NCBI RefSeq assembly: GCF_000499385.1
Contig: NW_013654373.1
Location: 1 to 27,629 of the forward strand
Origin: Eimeria necatrix
Taxonomy: Eukaryota > Apicomplexa > Conoidasida > Eucoccidiorida > Eimeriidae
Direction: 5' to 3'
DNA: 27,629 nucleotides
Shown here one piece after another: positions 22,576 through 27,629 of the stretch. How positions within the stretch are numbered: the first letter of the stretch is position 1; every line of letters starts with the position of its first letter. A program made the translations under genes and the position numbers. The notes beneath the pieces were generated by a model, which was not told where the DNA came from, ran no database searches, and was given only the letters and a program-made list of their open reading frames with translations.

Positions 22576-22705
22576 TTCGCCGCCCGTCATGGCCTGGGGG
22601 CCCTTCTGAAGGATGGGTACCGCACCTTCACAGGGATTGATGAAGTCACAGCGAAGAACATTGAGGCGTGTAAAACGCTCACAGACATTTTAAAGACATC
22701 TCTTG
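22576..22705 (+). CDS. CCT8: CCT8 exon: N-terminal equatorial segment
   Basis: Encodes residues 1-43 plus the first base of Gly44. RHGLGALLKDG...F.GIDE..KNIEACK is the canonical N-terminal helix of theta subunits. The acceptor is CTTTTTCAG. The donor is GTCGGT at 22706, placed so that the LG|P nucleotide-contact motif (SLGPYGLSK) is rebuilt across the intron. Reading past the donor loses the similarity. Confidence 0.93.
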
Positions 22706-25700
22706 GTCGGTCTGAAGGGTACCCACACTTCGCTTATCATGGGGACTACTCAAACTCCAAGTCTGCCCGGGTCAAAGTCAAACTTAGGATGCAAGCACAC
22801 AGAAAGGAGGCGCCTACACGTCCCCCATTGAAACGAATATTGTGCTCTACTTGTGTGGATTTGTTTCATAGGCCCTTATGGTCTTAGCAAACTGGTGGTG
22901 AACGCCTGGGGCAAACGCTCTGTGACGAACGACACAGCGGCGATCCTTAAAGATCTTGAAGTGCAGCACCCTGCGGCTAAGTTGCTCGTGATGGCGGCCG
23001 AAATGCAGAAGCAGGAAATGGGTGGAGGATGCAACTTTCTGCTGATCCTCGCTGGCCACCTCCTCACAAATGTAGGTGGAGGGAGAGATGAACACGTTCA
23101 GAGAGCGCATTGAGAGATGACGCCACCAAAGGAGCAACATGCACCCAGTCATGCTCTTTTCTTCGTGGGAAGTCGCACCTAGTTGATGCGTCCATTCTTC
23201 GCTTATCGGAAAATGTATCTTCAGGCTGATTACCTCCTCCGCCAGGGATTGCACCTGAGTGATGTCATCCAGGGCTACGAGCTTGCACTGGATAAGATTC
23301 CTGCCTTCCTGGAAGAGACCGCTTGCCACTCCGTAGAGAATTTGAAGGATGCAAAAGAGTTGGAGCCTGGTACACTCACACTGCGCTGCATATATCGCCG
23401 TCATAGGTGGTGACTGATACATTTTCGAGCGGGCGTGTGAACTTGGTTTGGCTAGATATTTTCATCTCGAACAAGGACAATACACGCGCGTAGAAGCTTA
23501 GGGCGCGAGGCATAGGTTTTTTCCGAGACCGTCATTTTCTGTGCATCTGGATGTTGCTGGCCTTGTTGTCGCTGCGCTTTAGTGCTAAAAACAGTCCTGG
23601 CGAGCAAGCCCATATGTTCAGAGGCTGGCCTCTCCGGCTTGTTGGCTTCTGCCATATCTTCTGTGATGCCGCCCAAGTTTGAAGACTTCGACCCAGACAA
23701 CATCAGGGTGGCAAAACTGCAAGGCGGACGGCTAAATCAATCTACAGTGCTAAACGGAATGGTCATCACAAAGCCGCCTCATGGTCAGCTTTTCTTTTGT
23801 TTTTTTCATGGATGATCCTCGCTATTTACTCGAAGCCAGTCTAGAGAAGAGCCACGGCAAAAAGCATGTGAAGCAGAGTTCATATGTGAGCTTGGCCTTA
23901 CTTGTAGATGCATGTGTTGTGTGCCCACGCTCTGCAGGTACGGTGGAGTCTAAGAAGAACTGCAAGGTTATGGTGTTGGGTTGTGGACTGGAATGTTCAA
24001 CGACAGAAGCGAAGGGCACAGTGCTTATCCACACGGCAGAAGAGCTTAAAAATTTTACCAAGGGAGAGGAGTCACAGATGGAGGACATAATTAAAGACAT
24101 TAAAAATGCGGGTAACGAACACAATTATTAAACATGCGGCCCACAGCTGTCCCGGTGATTGCTCACTAGGAAGCTCCGTGTTGCCAGCCAGGAAACTGTA
24201 GCTGGAGAGTACAGCTAGGCTTGAGAAACAGAAGGGTCATGAGGCTACTGTGTACAGATTGGTGCTGACTCAAAGAAAACAAGAGTGGGTGAAAGGGTAA
24301 ATACGCGTGGTTATTCTTGGTCTTGCAGGTGTAGAAGCCATCATTGTCCACGGGGGCGGCATTGCCGATATAGCGCAGCATTTCTGCAACAAATACGACA
24401 TACTGACAATCAAGGTAGGCTAGGTTATCGATTAAGGCTGTCACCGGCGTTGTGTGTCTCACTGTGGTTGGCTGCGATAGGGTGACAAGCATTCTTTGCA
24501 ACGGTAATGGACGCGGAAGATTACGTAGATAGAAAGAGGCACAGTTTTCCCTATTCGCTCTGCTTGCGCCTTTCAGGTTCCATCAAAGTTTGAAACCCGG
24601 CGTCTTTGCAGAGCGTTGGGCGCGACCGCACTCGTTCGACTTGTCAGTTTCAAAATGGGAGTGACTGGGGTCGCTTCTTGGGGGGTGGAGGCGCTGTTGT
24701 ACGGCAGAGACATTGGAATTGGCGACTTGTTATATATACAGTTCTGTAGAGACCAACCACTTTAGCCAGAGCAATTCAGTGAATTTTCGGCGACTGCTGC
24801 TGCTCTCTGTTTTTCAATTGCTGTTTTTGATTCCAGGGCGTGCCTATGGCTGACGAGCTCGGTGTGGCAGATTCCATCGAGACTATTGAGATATCCAGCA
24901 CACGCGTCACTCAGATTTTGTGCAGGTAAAATGATGAGCATTTCCTTGTTCACTGCTTTCCAGTTTGGTACGCATGGTGTCGATAATTGCGCCATGATTG
25001 GCGCCTTTATACTCCTGTTACTGCTGGTGTTGGGCCCAAGCGGTTCGTCGGTTCTCCTTCCATTTAGCCATGCAGTAGAAGTAAAGAGTCCGCGATCACT
25101 TCAGGATGCATATGATGCAGTTTGGCGTGTCACTGCAGAGATACACGCGTGCAGACCGTTGTGCTGCGTGGATCAACACCGTGCATACTTGATGAGGCAG
25201 AGAAGGCAGTCGATGATGCTTGTGCCTTCGCCAAGGCGCTGACAAAAGACCGGCGATTTGTTGCCGGCGCCGGTGCGGCAGAAATGGAAATTGCGAGGAA
25301 ATTGCAGGTTAGCAATTCACGTCCACATTTTGAGTGTTTATTGTTTTAGAGAAGGGAGGTGCCTCACGTAGTGGCAACTACATTGCTCATAAAGCAATAG
25401 CATCCCTCAGATTTTAGCAAGAGGCAAAAGCGTGCTCACCAGGCACTCCACTTTTATTTCCTTACGTAGAGAATTATCTCTTTTCAGGCAGTGGCAGAGA
25501 AGCTGCCTGGAGTCAATCAGTACGCCGTACTGAAAGCCGCTGAGGCCTTCGAGGCGATCCCGCGACTTTTGGCAGAAAGCGCCGGCCTAAGTGCTACAGG
25601 TAAATAGCCTTGAGCTTCCGGGTATTTCCATCTCTGCCAAATTCATTTGGTGCACAATTGACGAAGCTGTCTACCAGGAATGTCACCCCCAGGGAGTGGA

Positions 25701-26348
25701 AAACTCTTGGGGAGGGCAGCCCTTTGACATGGAAAGGCTCTCTTTACTCTTATCGTTGTCCATTTTCACATATTTACAGCGGAGCTGTCTTGGCACATGA
25801 TTTTGTGCGTATGTGCATGTGTGGGGTTGTGTGGCTAAACAGAGGTTCTTGCTGCATTGCACGCAGCTCATTCAACAGGCCGCGTGCATGAGGGTGTCAA
25901 CGTGGAGGCTTTTGTAGCATCAGTGGCATTGGGCCGTGCTGCCAGTGGCGGCTCAAAAGTAAATATGACCTTAGATGCAAAGGTTGCGTGCATTTTCGAT
26001 CACATGCAAACAAAGGCATGGGCGACACGCTTGGCCTTCGATGCCGCGATTACTGCCCTCCGAGTGGATCAGATCATCATGGCCAGACCTGCAGGGGGTC
26101 CAGCTCCTCGTACGTTTATCAGAGGTCAAGATCTGTAGATCGCCGAATAGGAGCAAAAGCAATAAGGTCGCCGTGGCATTCGCATACTTGCTCAAGGCGT
26201 GCAGAAGCCAAGTGAATTGTTCGCAACATAAGATGCTGCGCAACAGATGACCGGGAAAACACGTGATTAATCATTCTACTTCGAAAGGAAAAAGTCATAG
26301 GGGTTCTGTGTGTTCTCAGGTGCACCGGGCGCTCCCGACGCAGACTAA
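22576..26348 (+). CDS. CCT8: T-complex protein 1 subunit theta (CCT theta), spliced gene, 12 supported coding exons
   Basis: One of eight subunits of the cytosolic TRiC/CCT group II chaperonin, which folds actin, tubulin and other proteins using ATP. Joining 22576-22705, 22872-23071, 23225-23369, 23583-23783, 23938-24111, 24329-24414, 24577-24642, 24837-24925, 25139-25307, 25488-25599, 25843-26109 and 26320-26348 keeps one frame across eleven GT-AG introns and gives 555 residues plus an unresolved start (human CCT8 is about 548). Domain order is complete: N-terminal equatorial (exons 1-3), intermediate, apical with the TKGTVLI-like stretch (AKGTVLIHTAEEL, exon 5), intermediate with VVLRGST (exon 9), C-terminal equatorial ending in RVDQIIMARPAGGP (exon 11). 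LEVQHPAAK, NIRVAKL and VDQIIMA...PAGGP are theta hallmarks, which rules out the other CCT subunits. Oddity: the GDGT nucleotide motif reads GGGC at residues 94-97 (counted from the F at 22576). The initiator Met is not fixed because the N-terminal exon is short. Confidence 0.96.
22872..23071 (+). CDS. CCT8: CCT8 exon: nucleotide-binding equatorial segment with altered GDGT
   Basis: Encodes the rest of Gly44 to residue 110. It carries GPYGLSKLVVN, the TND..AIL motif with Asp64, LEVQHPAAK, and then the place where group II chaperonins have GDGT. Here codons GGT GGA GGA TGC (23021-23032) give GGGC. It ends in phase 0 at a GTAGGT donor. The following 153-base intron is a multiple of three but holds an in-frame TGA. 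Confidence 0.94.
23225..23369 (+). CDS. CCT8: CCT8 exon: end of N-terminal equatorial domain into intermediate domain
   Basis: Encodes residues 111-158 and the first base of Val159. LLRQGLHLSDVIQGYE matches the family pattern LL..GL..S.VI.GYE. The acceptor is TATCTTCAG. The donor GTACAC at 23370 is chosen because it joins ELEP to VLKTVLASK in frame; reading on gives an unrelated tail ending at a TGA. Confidence 0.92.
23583..23783 (+). CDS. CCT8: CCT8 exon: intermediate domain and start of apical domain
   Basis: Encodes residues 159-225 plus one base of Gly226. LKTVLASK precedes a segment with the family spacing SK...E..L..L.A.A....P, then FDPDNIRVAKLQGG and STVLNGMVITK, the theta signature leading into the apical domain. 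The SK-to-P stretch is less conserved than the rest. The donor is GTCAGC. Confidence 0.92.
23938..24111 (+). CDS. CCT8: CCT8 exon: apical domain, substrate-contact region
   Basis: Encodes residues 226-283 plus one base of Gly284. KVMVLGCGLECSTTEAKG followed by TVLIHTAEEL and FTKGEE...ED is the theta apical-domain core with the helical protrusion. The acceptor is CTCTGCAG and the donor GTAACG. Confidence 0.95.
24329..24414 (+). CDS. CCT8: CCT8 exon: apical domain strand-helix segment
   Basis: Completes Gly284 and encodes residues 285-312. It reads VEAIIVHGGGIADIAQHF, then CNKYDILTIK, matching the theta pattern VVV.GG.VAD.ALH...KY.I. It is too short and Met-poor to appear as a conventional ORF. 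The acceptor is CTTGCAG and the donor GTAGGC, phase 0. Confidence 0.94.
24577..24642 (+). CDS. CCT8: CCT8 exon: 22-codon apical micro-exon
   Basis: Encodes residues 313-334. SKFETRRLCRALGATALVRL matches the conserved SK.DLRRLC...GATAL.RL of CCT8. The donor GTCAGT at 24643 is used because the next exon (GVPMADELG) continues the family sequence directly. The donor and acceptor are both phase 0. Confidence 0.94.
24837..24925 (+). CDS. CCT8: CCT8 exon: apical-to-intermediate return
   Basis: Encodes residues 335-363 plus two bases of Arg364. GVPMADELGVADSIETIEIS occupies the position of P..EE.G..DSV...E in other theta subunits. The acceptor is GATTCCAG. The donor GTAAAA at 24926 is in phase 2 and restores the frame of the next exon. 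Confidence 0.9.
25139..25307 (+). CDS. CCT8: CCT8 exon: intermediate domain and C-terminal nucleotide-contact loop
   Basis: Encodes the end of Arg364 and residues 365-420. VQTVVLRGST is the strongly conserved intermediate-domain strand. It is followed by EAEKAVDDA, LTKDRRFVAG and the loop AGAGAAEMEIARKL, equivalent to the GGGA.E or GAGA.E loop that contacts nucleotide. The Asp of AVDDA is retained. The acceptor is CACTGCAG and the donor GTTAGC. Confidence 0.94.
25488..25599 (+). CDS. CCT8: CCT8 exon: C-terminal equatorial segment
   Basis: Encodes residues 421-457 plus one base of Glu458. LPGVNQYAVLKAAEAFEAIP followed by RLLAESAGL matches PGLEQYAI...AEAFE.IPR.LAE.AG of theta. The acceptor is CTTTTCAG and the donor GTAAAT. 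Confidence 0.95.
25843..26109 (+). CDS. CCT8: CCT8 exon: C-terminal equatorial domain with VDQIIMA motif
   Basis: Encodes the end of Glu458 to residue 546 plus one base of Arg547. It ends with MQTKAWATRLAFDAAITALR followed by VDQIIMARPAGGP, the most diagnostic stretch of the subunit. The acceptor GCTAAACAG has a poor pyrimidine tract. The donor GTACGT at 26110 is used; ignoring it would give an unrelated tail ending at 26138. Confidence 0.95.
26320..26348 (+). CDS. CCT8: CCT8 last exon: eight-residue tail and stop
   Basis: Completes Arg547 and encodes APGAPDAD then TAA at 26346-26348. The acceptor TGTTCTCAG and a 210-base intron fit the gene. The resulting PAGGPAPRAPGAPDAD end resembles the proline/glycine-rich acidic tails of CCT8, which supports this exon over the read-through tail. 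Confidence 0.85.
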
Positions 26349-27629
26349 ACCGTGCACTCAATATTCTTGTAAAAGAGCGCCGTACGGTTTGAAACAATAG
26401 GCAGTACACACATCTGCGGAATCAACGAGATATTCTTCGTGCAGAGCATTCGGGTAGAGGCCACTATTTTGTGGCGATGGTTCTGCGGAAGATGGATTGT
26501 TTTATGGAGGCTTACTCGGTGGCATGGACGACTTCAGCAGCTGCGGTGGTCGCAGAGATTGGCATTTAGGATATTTTCGCACGTCAACCTGTTGTTCACT
26601 TTTCTTTACCCAATACAATCGACTAAAGACTTAGTTTTGTGACGCTTAGCGCAAACTTATTGCCAGGATTTTCCCAATAGCGGACGAAGAGAGTCAACGC
26701 CCTTTTTGTGCGTTAACCCTGGGGTCAGGGCTTGCAGCATAAAGCAATAGAGTCTTCTTATATGGTGTAGTATACACTGCCTCGCAAGAGGACGCAGAGG
26801 TGCAAAGAGCTGGAACTACCTGCAGATCATGAGCGACGGTGGGCAGTGCGATGGTAGATGCTCACGTTAGCGAATCGTCTCAATGCTTCCAGCGTTTAGT
26901 GAGTAAATGCAGCCAGAATTTCGAGACTTGGGCGGTCAGTTTTCCGTGGTGCAAGTGGGCGGGTTAAAGCCCTGTAGTTCCTGCAGCGTACACTTCTTGT
27001 TTACGACTCTTCCTCCCCACAAGCAGCCGCAAGGAAAGGGGCATGCGCGTCTTTTCCAGGATAAGTCTGTTCCCTTTTTAAAGCATGTGCGGCCGCATTC
27101 CTCATGGCTCTTACACGCTTCAGACATGGCAAGACACGGAAAAGCTCAAATTAAGGGGGAATTTTGGTGGAGTGACGGGTGGATTTTTTTTTGTCATGGC
27201 AAGGCCTGGTTGCCTTGCCGTGACGAGGCAGAGTCTGCGGGACCATAGGCAGCGGTGGCACTACTCCGTTGTGGCGTAGGAATATTGCTAGGTACCAAAA
27301 GTAATGCAGCGTGACCGAGTGCGTTAAAAGCGCTAGGATGGCTAGACTCATCCTGAAGGCGCGCCCCTTTGTGAAGTGCTATGGCACTAAGCCAACCCGA
27401 CACGCAAGGCGAGTCAACAGTGCATCGTTAAGAGTAAATCAACAAGTGCGAAGTCTGTCTTGACAGCAAACGTCGGCAAACTCATTCCGTAAGGAATTGG
27501 CTCATGCGTCAGTGTTTCAAGTGCCCAAACTAGCATCGTGTACAATATCTCTAGGGGCTTGTTACCAACCTGGTATCGACGGAAATACGAAAGGTGTTCT
27601 GTAGCTACACAAAATTAGCCTTCAGGTAA
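26349..27629. other. CCT8 downstream region, no recognised gene
   Basis: Contains the CCT8 3' untranslated region (end not definable; no canonical AATAAA close to the stop was seen) and the hairpin at 27193. The 113-codon + frame at 26907-27248 overlaps that hairpin, and its sequence is not recognised. Confidence 0.45.
27193..27224. other. 13-bp hairpin with one G-T pair
   Basis: 'gtcatggcaaggc' (27193-27205) pairs with 'gccttgccgtgac' (27212-27224) around the loop CTGGTT. A poly-T run (27184-27192) sits immediately 5', so on the - strand this reads as a stem followed by a run of A. A related single arm ('catggcaagac') occurs at about 27124. Confidence 0.85.

Noticed and set aside
22847..23422. 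191-codon ORF on the - strand, the longest in the window
   Set aside because: It is antisense to two CCT8 exons and their introns; its openness follows from the codon use of the real gene.
26110..26138. Read-through C-terminus of CCT8 ending at 26138
   Set aside because: The tail has no family resemblance, while the GTACGT donor and the 26320 exon give a typical theta tail.
1..27629. CRISPR array, bacterial operon, ribosomal RNA or prokaryotic mobile element
   Set aside because: Spliced eukaryotic gene structure, no spaced direct repeats of CRISPR type, no long adjacent ORFs and no rRNA-like stretch seen.

Overview
This is a eukaryotic nuclear window, gene-poor and repeat-rich. One gene is identified beyond reasonable doubt: a multi-exon gene on the + strand at about 22.4-26.35 kb for CCT theta (CCT8), a subunit of the cytosolic TRiC/CCT chaperonin. 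At least twelve coding exons are separated by eleven GT-AG introns of 153-243 bases. The compact regular introns, near-balanced base composition, long gene-poor flanks and style of the CCT8 protein suggest an apicomplexan, probably a coccidian with an expanded genome (Sarcocystidae-like). The CAG-repeat signature of Eimeria is absent. The lineage is an inference; the gene is not.

Layout. 1-1.9 kb: no gene seen; a strong hairpin and small tandem repeats. 1.9-6.1 kb (block I) and 10.2-13.8 kb (block II): two colinear, diverged copies of one segment, about 7.6 kb apart at their 3' ends. Inside each lies a variable number of copies of a shorter repeated module. Two modules in block I are nearly identical to each other although a strongly diverged one lies between them. 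At the 3' end of both blocks there are remains of a START (StAR-related lipid transfer) domain gene. The block II copy keeps the motif order of the fold but is split over frames; the block I copy has stops and frameshifts. 6.1-10.2 kb: no recognised gene, one 172-codon ORF near the chance limit, a 39-bp tandem duplication and an 18-bp palindrome. 13.8-22.4 kb: no recognised gene; a 146-codon ORF with a signal-peptide-like start, short coding-looking patches on either strand and several hairpins. 22.4-26.35 kb: CCT8. 26.35-27.63 kb: no recognised gene; one long hairpin.

How it fits together. CCT8 is a housekeeping gene and appears intact: all exon junctions keep frame and rebuild a 555-residue protein plus a short unresolved N-terminus. 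Its most unusual point is that the near-universal Gly-Asp-Gly-Thr nucleotide-site motif reads Gly-Gly-Gly-Cys. The rest of the window looks like intergenic DNA shaped by segmental duplication, module amplification and decay of a lipid-transfer gene family. All similarities were read by eye; no alignment or database search was run.
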